Of a stretch of DNA of 64,000 nucleotides, positions 53,555 through 61,934 are shown piece after piece. The position numbers were made by a program, and so were the translations under genes. This DNA comes from Mediterranea massiliensis. GTDB lineage: Bacteria; Bacteroidota; Bacteroidia; Bacteroidales; Bacteroidaceae. How positions within the stretch are numbered: the stretch's first letter is position 1; every line of letters begins with the position of its first letter. The notes under the pieces are model-generated. The model made no database searches, was not told the origin of the DNA, and saw nothing but the letters and a program-made list of their open reading frames with translations. Location: NCBI RefSeq assembly GCF_900128475.1, contig NZ_LT635837.1, positions 355,615-419,614 on the forward strand. Direction: 5' to 3'.

Positions 53555-55126
53555 TCATTCCCTCTGCACCACTCCAAGTTCTTCGGGCAGCTGCAAATGC
53601 TTCACACCCCTCACGACTATCTGACCCTTGTACGAGGGCAGTTGCAGGCGTTCAAAAGTGACATCCTCCACATCGTCCAGCACAAAGGCGGGACGGAAGT
53701 CATCGGCAGCCAGCTGCAGCTTCACGTTCCTGAAGGCAATGCCCCGGACATGGCGCACGTAGAAGCCCCAAGCAGGCAACTCGCCGAACATCGAAAACTC
53801 CGGATAACCGTCCACTTCCTCGGGTACGGCATCGAGCCTCCACAGAGGCACGTAGGCCATGCCCTTCGTCGCCCGACCGGGATAGCGCACCGTCACGTCT
53901 TCTATCACCACGTTCTCGACCGCCGCATCGGGTATGCCCGTAATGGAGGCCGGTATCGGATTGTGGAAGAAGGTCAGAGCCGGCCCCCGCAGGTCATAGT
54001 CCTCGTCCGGCTGGCCGAAAGGAACCTCCACCTCCATCTGTCCGATATAAATGTTGCGCAGGAAGCCCGGCGCTTCGCCCGAACGGTGGCCCAGCCGGAT
54101 GAAAAGCGGATTGCCCGTATTCCGTGCCCGGACGCGAGTCACCCGCACGTCTTCCAGTCCGCCTCCATCCACCGTCTCGATGGCGATGGCCGAGCGGTAG
54201 GTGTCGTACACTTCCACGTTGTCGATGGTCACACGGCGGAAACCTCCGTGCGAAGCCGTACCGAACTTCACCGCGCTCGCGCTGGAGCAGATGCGGCAGT
54301 CGGCTATGTAGATGGAGTCGTTGGCACAGCCCGGATAATAGGACTTCAGGCAGATGCCGTCGTCGGCCGCATTGATGTCACAACGGGTGATGCGCACGTT
54401 GCGGCAGTCGGTGATGTCCAGCCCGTCGTTGTTCCAGTAGGCCCGGTTGTATACGGTAAGGTTGTCCATCACCACGTTGCGGCACAGCTCCAGCGTCACG
54501 CCCCAGCAGGCACTGTTACGCAGGGTTACGTCACGCAGCGTCACACCGTCCGCATGCGACAGACGGAACAGCTTGGGCCGTGCCGTCTCGCCCGGACGCT
54601 TGCGACGGTTGTTGTAGTTGGGGTCAATGCGCACACCCCGATGGTGCAAGCTGTCGATATTCAAGGCCAGCTCCAATCCCTGCCCGTCTATCACGCCTTG
54701 CCCCGTGACGCCGATGTTCCGTGCCCCGTTGGCCACAATCAGTGCCAGGGCCGAATTGTCCTTGGCGTTGGGCGACACCGGCTCGCCCGCCATGCGCTGC
54801 GGACGGTAGTCATCGGGGTTCGTACTGCCCAGCAATACCGCTCCCCGCTCCAAGTCCAGCCAGACATTGGACTTCAGTTCGATACACCCGGTGATGTAGG
54901 CTCCAGCCGACAGGCGGACGATGCCGCCTCCCCGGGCAGCCACATCGTCTATCATCCGCTGCAGCTGCTCGGTCTGCACCGTCTTCAGTCCGGGCTTCAC
55001 GCCCCAGTCTGCCGCATGATACAATTTTTCCTGTGCCGACACTGCCACCCACGCCAGCAGGCAGCAGCACAGCACTCCGACGCATCTTTTCCATTTCCCT
55101 CTATTTTTCCCTTTGATGTTGTCCAT
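53555..55126 (-). CDS. Secreted glycoside hydrolase family 28 (polygalacturonase-type)
   Basis: A 523-residue exported enzyme with a signal peptide ending VSAQ (residues 1-32) and a right-handed beta-helix. The GH28 aspartates are at Asp234 (WNNDGLD), Asp255 and Asp256 (NAADDGICLK), with His293 in ASHGG and the cationic RLG near 342. GH28 hydrolyses alpha-1,4-galacturonosyl or related bonds of pectin. Its galacturonate products would be used by the eda/kdgK/uxaA locus 33 kb away. The start at 55126 (MDNIKGKNRG) is preferred because longer frames add residues foreign to a signal peptide. It seems monocistronic, with no SusC/D partners nearby. Confidence 0.9.
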   Translation of the reverse strand: MDNIKGKNRGKWKRCVGVLCCCLLAWVAVSAQEKLYHAADWGVKPGLKTVQTEQLQRMIDDVAARGGGIVRLSAGAYITGCIELKSNVWLDLERGAVLLGSTNPDDYRPQRMAGEPVSPNAKDNSALALIVANGARNIGVTGQGVIDGQGLELALNIDSLHHRGVRIDPNYNNRRKRPGETARPKLFRLSHADGVTLRDVTLRNSACWGVTLELCRNVVMDNLTVYNRAYWNNDGLDITDCRNVRITRCDINAADDGICLKSYYPGCANDSIYIADCRICSSASAVKFGTASHGGFRRVTIDNVEVYDTYRSAIAIETVDGGGLEDVRVTRVRARNTGNPLFIRLGHRSGEAPGFLRNIYIGQMEVEVPFGQPDEDYDLRGPALTFFHNPIPASITGIPDAAVENVVIEDVTVRYPGRATKGMAYVPLWRLDAVPEEVDGYPEFSMFGELPAWGFYVRHVRGIAFRNVKLQLAADDFRPAFVLDDVEDVTFERLQLPSYKGQIVVRGVKHLQLPEELGVVQRE

Positions 55127-55147
55127 ATTTCCGTTCGTTTGATTTGA

Positions 55148-55155
55148 CAAATATA
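55148..55155 (-). promoter_or_regulatory. -7 box for the GH28 gene
   Basis: TATATTTG on the minus strand, 22 bases before the start, giving a short leader of about 15 bases. Confidence 0.45.
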
Positions 55156-55222
55156 GCAAGAAAAACTGAAAGATGGAGCGAGAATCGGATTTCCTCCGTT
55201 CAAAGAACACCGGACATAGCAA

Positions 55223-55332
55223 CAAACCACCAGTACTTCCAGCCAAGTACTCGAGTAATCCTATACAAGTACTTGAGTAATCCTACGCAAGTATTGGAGT
55301 ATTTACATGGAAGTACTGACAACAAAGTCAAT
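55223..55332 (+). repeat. 22-bp-period tandem array D, four direct units and one inverted
   Basis: Units start at 55245, 55267, 55289 and 55311, exactly 22 apart. The core is AAGTACT(C/T)GAGTA with a TACTCGAGTA palindrome; it is partly decayed in the third and fourth units. The two first linkers are almost identical (ATCCTATAC, ATCCTACGC). An inverted copy (GGAAGTACTGG on the minus strand) lies in 55223-55244. It sits just upstream of the B12-controlled promoter. Confidence 0.9.
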
Positions 55333-55360
55333 TCTCTGCCACAAAAAAACCGCTCTTCCA

Positions 55361-55391
55361 TTTGCCAATATAAATAATAGAAGTATATTTG
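55361..55391 (+). promoter_or_regulatory. Promoter of the cobalamin-controlled operon
   Basis: TTTG (55361-55364), a 19-bp spacer and TATATTTG (55384-55391). The transcript would begin near 55397, directly before the riboswitch. Confidence 0.75.
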
Positions 55392-55399
55392 CCCCCGGA

Positions 55400-55580
55400 A
55401 TTAGTAATCGACCAGACACATCCGTCGGCGATGCAAGGGAATCCGGTGAAAGACCGGAGCTGTACCCGCAGCTGTAACCTCCATTCCAACCAAGGTCTGC
55501 AACCGCAGAAGCCACTGTTGCCCACGGGCGATGGGAAGGCAAAGCAGACAGGAGGAAGCCAGAATACCTGCTAATGTCCA
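55400..55580 (+). promoter_or_regulatory. Cobalamin (adenosylcobalamin) riboswitch
   Basis: The segment has the conserved run of the B12 aptamer: GGGAATCCGGTGAAAGACCG (55438-55457), then GCTGTACCCGCAGCTGTAAC (55459-55478), GCCACTG with GGGCGATGGGAAGGC (55511-55540), and a B12 box AGCCAGAATACCTGC (55557-55571). The 164-base stretch from the B12 box to the btuB ATG (55744) may hold the expression platform. B12 would repress synthesis of the outer-membrane receptor. Confidence 0.95.
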
Positions 55581-55743
55581 CAACAAAAAGCACGGAGCTT
55601 CCGGGATCAGGAGCGAAGTATGGCATATATTGAAGAAGCAATCATCCGGTTCATGCCCCATCCATCCCTTGCGGAAACGGGAAATTGTCAGTCGTCCTTC
55701 TGAAGCAACGTGCGCATTATTTATTATCATTAAAACCTTACGC
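55581..55743 (+). other. Leader between riboswitch and receptor gene
   Basis: About 160 bases of untranslated leader. I see no strong terminator stem with U tract, so control may act on translation. A frame continuous with the receptor reaches upstream but overlaps the aptamer and is not used. Confidence 0.5.
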
Positions 55744-57801
55744 ATGATGCAGATGAAGGCAGGAATCATTGCGCTGTTGCTGTATGCAGTTCCACAGGTA
55801 TCGGCGCAGAGCATTTTGGAGGGCAAGGAGACGGAAGACCTCTCCCTGATGCTGGAAGAAGTGGTCGTGACAGGAACGGGGACCGAACATTATCTGAAGG
55901 ACGCTCCCGTACAAACCGAAGTCATTACAAGACGGGCTTTGGAACAGTTCCAGGCCCGTAGTATGGAAGAGCTGCTGGCAGGACTATCCCCTTCGCTCAC
56001 GTTCCACGACGGGAGTATGGGCAGCCACATCCAGCTCAACGGGCTGAACAACGACTACATCCTTATCCTGATTGACGGCAAGCGCATGAACGGCGATGTG
56101 GGTGGGCAGAACGACCTCAACCTGCTGAATCCGGCCAACATCGAGCGCATCGAGATTGTGAAGGGAGCCGCCTCGTCGCTCTACGGAAGCGACGCCATAG
56201 CCGGAGTAATCAACATCATCACGAAGAAGCATCACGACAAGACGGAATTCACCTCCACCAGCCGTGTGGGAGCGTACGGCGACGTGCGCGAAAGCGCGTC
56301 ATTGGGACTGACCATCGGACAGGTAAAGAGCATGACCGGCGTGAACTTCCACCACACGGACGGATGGCGCAACACCGACCTGCAATGGAACCAGCAGCAG
56401 CTGAAACCCGGCTCCACAATGAAGACCGTCAACCGCTCCACCAACTATACGCTGACCGAGAGCCTGGACTGGAACGTCAATGACCGCCTCTCGCTGACGG
56501 CATCGGGCTCCTGCTACGAACGCTGGGTGGTACGCCCGCACGGACCGTGGAGCTACCTGCCCAACGACTTCTATTACCGCAACTACGGCTTCGCCGCCGG
56601 AGGCAAATACCGGCTGGGCGGACGGAACTACCTGACGGCAGACCTCTCCTACGACCGCTACGGCTACTTCTACGACTACAAGCTGCAGGAAGTGACCGAC
56701 TACTTCAAGGACGGAGACCGCATCACCTATTTCCCCGGCCAACGCATCAAGCAAAGCGTCCAACGCCAGGTACTGGGACAGGCGAAAGGCGTGTTCTACA
56801 TCGGCGACCGCCACCTGCTGAACACGGGCTTCGAATACCTGTACAACCACCTCGAATCACCCCACCACATAGACGGAGACCGGGCCTCAGTCTACACACT
56901 GGCCGCATACGCCCAGGAAGAGTGGACGGCAGCCGACGATGTAGTCCTCACGGCCGGCGCACGCGGCACGGTACACAAGGAAACGGGCTTCAACCTCAGC
57001 CCCAAAATTGCGGTACTCTACAACAAGGGCGACTTCCGCCTGCGGGCCTCCTATGCCCTGGGATACAAGTCGCCTACCGTGAAGGAACTGTACTACAACT
57101 ACACCGCCACCCTGGGCGGAGGTTCCCTGACAGCCTACCACGGCAACAAGCACCTGAAAGCTCAGACTTCCCAGTATGCCTCCGTCGGAGTGGAATACGC
57201 GGGACGGAAGTTCCAGGCCAGCGTGACGGCCTATGCCAACTTCCTCCGCAACATGATCGAGCTGGTGGAAATCAACCTGACCGCCGAAGAGAAACTGAAC
57301 GAAATAGAGAAAAGCAAGATGTACCTCAATCTGACCCAGGCACGCATCTGGGGAGTGGACTTCACCTTCAACTACCAGCCCGTCCAGACCCTCACCGTGA
57401 GCGGCGGCTACAGCTTTTCCGACCCACGGGCGCAATATCCTGACCAGGGTGCCGACTACATGAAATACATTCCCATCGACGCCACCTCCCAACACAATGC
57501 CACGCTCAACGCTTCGTGGCACCATACGTGGAGCCGCTACCGGCTGGGGCTTGCCGTCTACGGGCGCTATCAGTCGGTTCGCCGCTACGTGGAAGACAAC
57601 GATGCGGACGCGTTCCAGACCTGGCGCATTAACACGGCCCATACCCTGCTGGGCATGAAAAAATGGACACTGACCCTGAACGTCGGTGTGGACAATCTGT
57701 TCAACTACGTCGACCGGACGCCATTCGGACGCAACCGGGGCACGACGACACCCGGCCGTACGGTCTATGCCTCGGCACTCGTCAAATTCAAGAACCGATA
57801 A
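55744..57801 (+). CDS. btuB: TonB-dependent receptor, cobalamin-regulated (BtuB-like)
   Basis: A 685-residue outer-membrane receptor. The signal peptide (MMQMKAGIIALLLYAVPQVSAQ) precedes the TonB box LEEVVVTGTG near residue 40, a plug (NDYILILIDGKRMNGDVGGQ, RIEIVKGAASSLYGSDAIAGVINII) and a 22-strand-type barrel ending in VYASALVKFKNR. A B12 riboswitch precedes it, so cobalamin or a corrinoid is the likely ligand. Start ATGs at 55744, 55747 and 55753 are possible. The next gene, an exported CbiK, lies 32 bases downstream. No BtuG is seen, but CbiK may act as surface partner. Confidence 0.93.
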   Translation: MMQMKAGIIALLLYAVPQVSAQSILEGKETEDLSLMLEEVVVTGTGTEHYLKDAPVQTEVITRRALEQFQARSMEELLAGLSPSLTFHDGSMGSHIQLNGLNNDYILILIDGKRMNGDVGGQNDLNLLNPANIERIEIVKGAASSLYGSDAIAGVINIITKKHHDKTEFTSTSRVGAYGDVRESASLGLTIGQVKSMTGVNFHHTDGWRNTDLQWNQQQLKPGSTMKTVNRSTNYTLTESLDWNVNDRLSLTASGSCYERWVVRPHGPWSYLPNDFYYRNYGFAAGGKYRLGGRNYLTADLSYDRYGYFYDYKLQEVTDYFKDGDRITYFPGQRIKQSVQRQVLGQAKGVFYIGDRHLLNTGFEYLYNHLESPHHIDGDRASVYTLAAYAQEEWTAADDVVLTAGARGTVHKETGFNLSPKIAVLYNKGDFRLRASYALGYKSPTVKELYYNYTATLGGGSLTAYHGNKHLKAQTSQYASVGVEYAGRKFQASVTAYANFLRNMIELVEINLTAEEKLNEIEKSKMYLNLTQARIWGVDFTFNYQPVQTLTVSGGYSFSDPRAQYPDQGADYMKYIPIDATSQHNATLNASWHHTWSRYRLGLAVYGRYQSVRRYVEDNDADAFQTWRINTAHTLLGMKKWTLTLNVGVDNLFNYVDRTPFGRNRGTTTPGRTVYASALVKFKNR

Positions 57802-57833
57802 ACCCTTATTATTAACCCCCAAAAATCAAACGT

Positions 57834-59024
57834 ATGAACAAAAGTTTCATTTCATCCAGCCGGATGGCAGTGGTCGCGGCAGCCATCCTGTGCACAGGCC
57901 TTGCCTCGTGCAGCGACAAAGACCATGAAGAAAGTACCCTGAACCCAGCCCAGCAAGAGGTCGCCCGGACCAAACGGCACGACACGGCTCTGCTACTCTG
58001 CACCTTCGGAAGCACCTACAACGAATCCCTTTCGGTGTACGACGACATCATCGGCGACTTCAAGGCTGCTTTCCCCGATGTAGACATCTACATGTCATTC
58101 ACCTCCCGCACCTGCATCAACCGTGTACAGGCTTCCACAGGCATCCAGCGCTATGAGCTGGACCAATGGCTGAAGGCCATCGGCAACGCCGGCTACACCC
58201 GCGTGGCCGTGCAGTCCCTCCACGTCATCCCCGGTGAGGAATACCTCTCGCTGATGAACACAGACATCAAGAAGTATTTCATGATTCAGTGGTTCCCGAA
58301 CATCGACGTGCTGAAAGGCGCCAACCTGCTGGCCGACGACGAAGACACCGAAGCCGTGGCCGACATCCTGTACAAGCATTATTCGTCCCAGTTGACCGAC
58401 CGCCACAGCATCGTCCTGCTGATGGGTCACGGTAATCCGGATGAAAACTACAGTGCCAACCACAAGTATGCCGACGTGCAGAAAGCCTTGCAGGACAAAG
58501 CGGACAACAAGAATATCTTTGTGGGCACCGTAGACTATGGAGACATGCTGTTCTGGCCCAAAGAAGTAGAGGAAAATCCGGCGAACCGCATTACCGATGC
58601 AGCCATCGTCCGCAGCCAATACCCCGACTGCATCTATTCCCAAGTGATGCAGTATTGCGACAACAACGGTCTGCAACCTGGCGACGTGAAGGTTTATATT
58701 GCCCCATTCATGTCCATCGCCGGAGACCATGCCCACAACGACCTTTGGGGACTGGAAGCCTTGGCTGAAAGTTCGAACATAAGTCAAGTGGACTTGAGCA
58801 CCAACAAGTTCAGTTGGCGCGAACGTCTGGAGAAGATCGGATTTCAGGTACAGGGAGAATTCGAGTCACACCCCATCGCACAGGCCGGAGCCGACCACGG
58901 CATTGCCGAAGGCTGTGGCATCCGTGCCCTGGGAAGCTATCCTGCAATCCGACAGATTTGGGTGAAGCATCTGCGTGAGCAATGGGATGCCAATGCCTGG
59001 GAAAACGGAAAAGACTACCAATAA
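57834..59024 (+). CDS. cbiK: CbiK-type chelatase anchored as a lipoprotein
   Basis: A 396-residue predicted lipoprotein. The signal peptide MNKSFISSSRMAVVAAAILC continues to TGLASC with Cys26. It is followed by a sirohydrochlorin cobaltochelatase (CbiK) domain of about 320 residues: LLLCTFGSTYNESLS, VQSLHVIPGEEY (metal His), LLMGHGNPDENY and PFMSIAGDHAHNDLWG (second metal His). CbiK inserts Co2+ into sirohydrochlorin in the cytoplasm; here the lipobox means it is outside the inner membrane. It may bind or process corrinoids or tetrapyrroles at the surface together with the receptor. Expression would be under the riboswitch. Confidence 0.88.
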   Translation: MNKSFISSSRMAVVAAAILCTGLASCSDKDHEESTLNPAQQEVARTKRHDTALLLCTFGSTYNESLSVYDDIIGDFKAAFPDVDIYMSFTSRTCINRVQASTGIQRYELDQWLKAIGNAGYTRVAVQSLHVIPGEEYLSLMNTDIKKYFMIQWFPNIDVLKGANLLADDEDTEAVADILYKHYSSQLTDRHSIVLLMGHGNPDENYSANHKYADVQKALQDKADNKNIFVGTVDYGDMLFWPKEVEENPANRITDAAIVRSQYPDCIYSQVMQYCDNNGLQPGDVKVYIAPFMSIAGDHAHNDLWGLEALAESSNISQVDLSTNKFSWRERLEKIGFQVQGEFESHPIAQAGADHGIAEGCGIRALGSYPAIRQIWVKHLREQWDANAWENGKDYQ

Positions 59025-59039
59025 TAAGGTAGCTTTCAA

Positions 59040-59097
59040 CCTGCCCGAAAGTTCACGATGCCATAGCTGTTCACATTCAAAAAGACTTTCGGGCAGG
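59040..59097 (+). terminator. Long hairpin after cbiK, uncertain terminator
   Basis: CCTGCCCGAAAGT (59040-59052) pairs with ACTTTCGGGCAGG (59085-59097) over 13 bp across a 32-base loop. No U tract follows on the plus strand. It may end or stabilise the transcript, and lies 41 bases before the dnaB 3' end. Confidence 0.45.
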
Positions 59098-59137
59098 AAT
59101 TGAAAAAAACTATTTCTTGCAGAGAGCTGCATCCGCA

Positions 59138-60694
59138 TCAGAAAGGAACAGATCCGTCGCTCCCTCCTCCACCGAACGGATTGAAGTCGGCCTCGGTAGG
59201 AGGCGGAGGCGTGGCCGGACTGCCAATCGGTGCATTCATACGCGAACCGAACGTGGTTCCGCCGCCCTCGCTGGGAGGAGGAATAACCAAGTCGTCCTCG
59301 GGATTCTGGAAACGGGTATACTGTCCGATAAACTTCAGGCGGACATCTCCCACCGCACCGTTACGGTGCTTGGCAATGATAATTTCAGCCATACCGCGCA
59401 GGTCGGTACCGTCGGCCGAAGTATATATCTTGTAGTACTCGGGACGATGGATGAAGCATACCATATCGGCATCCTGCTCGATGGCTCCCGACTCGCGAAG
59501 GTCGCTCAACTGCGGACGTTTTCCCTCCTCACCTTCACGATTCTCCACACCACGGTTCAACTGCGACAAGGCAATGATGGGAATGTTCAGTTCCTTGGCC
59601 AGTCCTTTAAGTGAACGCGAGATGGTGCTCACTTCTTCCTGACGACTGCCAAAAGACATGCCGCTGGCATTCATCAGCTGAAGGTAGTCGATGATGATGA
59701 GCTTCACACCATGCTCGCGCACCAGACGGCGGGCCTTGGTACGCAATTCGAAGACCGAAAGCGACGGTGTGTCGTCCACATAGAGCGGGGCGTCTATCAA
59801 GTCGCGCAGCTTGTAGTCCAGCTGCTGCCACTCGTAATCGGCCAGCTGGCCACTCTTGATTTTCTCGCTCGGGATCTCGCAGACGTTCGATATCAGACGG
59901 TTCACCAGCTGTACATTGCTCATTTCAAGCGAGAACAGAGCTACGGGATTATGATAGTTCACTGCAATGTTCTTGGCCATGGACAGCACAAAGGCCGTCT
60001 TACCCATGGCCGGACGGGCAGCGATGATAATCAGGTCGGAGTTTTGCCAGCCCGAAGTCATCTTGTCGAGCTTGGTAAATCCGCTTTCCAGTCCGCTCAG
60101 ACCATCGGTACGCGCGGCAGCCTTCTGTATCAGCTGATAGGCTTCGGAGATAACGGGATTGATTTGCGTATAATCCTTCTTCATGTTCTGCTGGGAAATC
60201 TCAAAAAGTTTTCCTTCAGCTTCCTGCATCAGGTCGTCCACATCGATGGTCTCGTCGAAAGCCTTCGTCTGGATGTTGCTTGTAAAGGTGATGAGTTCGC
60301 GGGCCAACGCCTTCTGCGCAATGATACGAGCATGGTATTCGATGTGCGCCGACGAAGCCACCTTGCTGCTGAGCTGTGCCAGATAGAAGGGGCCTCCCAC
60401 CTCGTCCAGCTCTCCCCGCTTGGAAAGCTGTTCTTTGACGGTCAGGATATCAACCGGCTTCTGGTTGATGGCCAGATCTGTAATGGCGGCGTAAATCAAC
60501 TGATGCCGATGTTCGTAGAATGACTCCGGCCGCAGGATTTCGCTCACCAGCGAATAAGCATCCTTCTCAATCATCAATGCACCCAGCACGGCCTCCTCCA
60601 GTTCGGTAGCCTGGGGTTGTATGCGCCCGTAGTCGGTCACCGGCTGCGGCGTCTTGCTTCGCGACGTGCGTATGTTTCGTTTCTGTTCTGCCAC
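59138..60694 (-). CDS. dnaB: Replicative DNA helicase DnaB
   Basis: A 518-residue hexameric helicase. The N-terminal DnaB domain (about 25-135) carries ATELEEAVLGALMIE, followed by a linker, then the RecA-type motor: Walker A ARPAMGKTAF near 230, FSLEMSNVQLVNRL, Walker B LIIIDYLQLM near 338, SQLNRGVENRE near 395 and the DQDADMV-type motif QDADMVCFIHRPEYY near 417. The C-terminal 50 residues are Pro/Gly/Ser-rich and end GGGGSDGSVPF, an extension absent from E. coli DnaB. No intein is present. It is divergent from ispE. Confidence 0.97.
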   Translation of the reverse strand: MAEQKRNIRTSRSKTPQPVTDYGRIQPQATELEEAVLGALMIEKDAYSLVSEILRPESFYEHRHQLIYAAITDLAINQKPVDILTVKEQLSKRGELDEVGGPFYLAQLSSKVASSAHIEYHARIIAQKALARELITFTSNIQTKAFDETIDVDDLMQEAEGKLFEISQQNMKKDYTQINPVISEAYQLIQKAAARTDGLSGLESGFTKLDKMTSGWQNSDLIIIAARPAMGKTAFVLSMAKNIAVNYHNPVALFSLEMSNVQLVNRLISNVCEIPSEKIKSGQLADYEWQQLDYKLRDLIDAPLYVDDTPSLSVFELRTKARRLVREHGVKLIIIDYLQLMNASGMSFGSRQEEVSTISRSLKGLAKELNIPIIALSQLNRGVENREGEEGKRPQLSDLRESGAIEQDADMVCFIHRPEYYKIYTSADGTDLRGMAEIIIAKHRNGAVGDVRLKFIGQYTRFQNPEDDLVIPPPSEGGGTTFGSRMNAPIGSPATPPPPTEADFNPFGGGGSDGSVPF

Positions 60695-60761
60695 GGTTTG
60701 AAATATAACGGTTTAGAAGATTGACATAGTTTGTTCCCGGCCCTTTCGGGCAAAGGGGAAA

Positions 60762-60769
60762 CAAAGATA
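60762..60769 (-). promoter_or_regulatory. -7 box for dnaB
   Basis: TATCTTTG on the minus strand, about 68 bases before the dnaB start. The -33 element is not clear. Confidence 0.5.
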
Positions 60770-60847
60770 CGGGAAATTCTCCATACTCTATCCTTTCAAC
60801 GATGTCTTTTTATGAAACGTTTATGTGGCAGTTCAATGGTTTATTGC

Positions 60848-60855
60848 TACATTTG
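60848..60855 (+). promoter_or_regulatory. -7 box for ispE
   Basis: TACATTTG, 23 bases before the ispE start at 60878. The -33 element is weak. Confidence 0.45.
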
Positions 60856-60877
60856 CACGTACAACCGCTAACATGAA

Positions 60878-61711
60878 ATGCGTATGATTACTTTTCCGAA
60901 TGCCAAAATAAATCTGGGACTGAACATCACGGAGAAACGTCCCGACGGATACCACAACCTGGAAACCATCTTCTACCCCATTCCACTGGAGGATGCCCTG
61001 GAAGCCTGTCCTCGCAAGGAAGGGCCGGGCAGCTATTCGCTCTCACAGAGCGGACTGTCCATCGAAGGAGATACGGAAAACAACTTGGTGGTAAAGGCCT
61101 ACAAACTGCTGGACGAAACCTACCACCTGCCTCCTGTAGACATCTATCTGCACAAGCACATCCCGTCGGGTGCAGGACTGGGAGGCGGTTCGGCCGATGC
61201 CGCTTTCATGCTGAAACTGCTGAACCGGATGTACCGGCTGAACCTGACAGACGACCAACTGGAAGCATACGCCGCCCGGCTGGGAGCTGACTGTGCCTTC
61301 TTTGTCCGCAACCAACCGACATATGCCGAGGGCATCGGGAATATCTTCTCGCCAGTAGAACTCTCGCTGACCGGCTGGCAGCTGCTGCTGGTAAAGCCGG
61401 ATATCTTCGTTTCCACCCGCGACGCCTTCGCCTGCATTCGTCCCCGCCACCCGGAACGCAATTTGAGAGACCTCATCAGCCAACCCGTGGAAAGCTGGAA
61501 GGACTATATGATAAACGACTTCGAGGAGAGTGTGTTCCCTCAATTCCCGGCCATCGGCGACATCAAGACAGAGCTCTACCGTCTGGGAGCCGTCTATGCC
61601 TCGATGAGCGGTTCTGGCTCTTCGGTCTACGGTCTGTTCGCTCCTGACGTTGTACTGCCAAATGTTGACTTCGGTACAGGCAGCCAAGTATTCAAGCTGA
61701 ATCTGAAGTAA
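60878..61711 (+). CDS. ispE: 4-diphosphocytidyl-2-C-methyl-D-erythritol kinase
   Basis: A 277-residue GHMP kinase of the non-mevalonate isoprenoid pathway. The substrate-binding [20 protein letters not shown] lies near residue 7, the ATP-binding [17 protein letters not shown] near 98 (glycine-rich loop), and [12 protein letters not shown] near 247. Its length is typical. The start at 60878 ([10 protein letters not shown]) has a second ATG at 60884. It is divergent from dnaB and followed by a small inverted-repeat element that may also terminate it. Confidence 0.96.
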   Translation: MRMITFPNAKINLGLNITEKRPDGYHNLETIFYPIPLEDALEACPRKEGPGSYSLSQSGLSIEGDTENNLVVKAYKLLDETYHLPPVDIYLHKHIPSGAGLGGGSADAAFMLKLLNRMYRLNLTDDQLEAYAARLGADCAFFVRNQPTYAEGIGNIFSPVELSLTGWQLLLVKPDIFVSTRDAFACIRPRHPERNLRDLISQPVESWKDYMINDFEESVFPQFPAIGDIKTELYRLGAVYASMSGSGSSVYGLFAPDVVLPNVDFGTGSQVFKLNLK

Positions 61712-61724
61712 TGGGAGAATAAAA

Positions 61725-61909
61725 AAGAGGCTGTCTCAAAATAGAAATTCAAAAGTAATAATCTTACAGATTGAAACTTAGTAATAAAAAGCCTCCTGCT
61801 TTAGCCCTTATTTATTGCAATTATAGGACTAAAAGCAGGAGGTTTTTATGTTGTAGCTTATAAATTGTAAGTAAACTTATCTCTGTTTTTAATTTTGAGA
61901 CAGCCTCTT
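61725..61909. mobile_element. MITE-like element with perfect 18-bp terminal inverted repeats
   Basis: AAGAGGCTGTCTCAAAAT (61725-61742) is exactly inverted at 61892-61909, enclosing a 185-bp AT-rich element without a coding frame. Inside, CCTCCTGCTTTAG (from 61791) pairs with a near match ending GCAGGAGG (to 61842), forming a hairpin with A/T tracts on both sides that can terminate transcription both ways. The end sequence GAGGCTGTCTCAAAA resembles IS termini, but no transposase is present. I do not see a clear target duplication. It lies between the 3' ends of ispE and purT. Confidence 0.75.
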
Positions 61910-61934
61910 CCCATTCAATGCTAAAGTATCTTTA

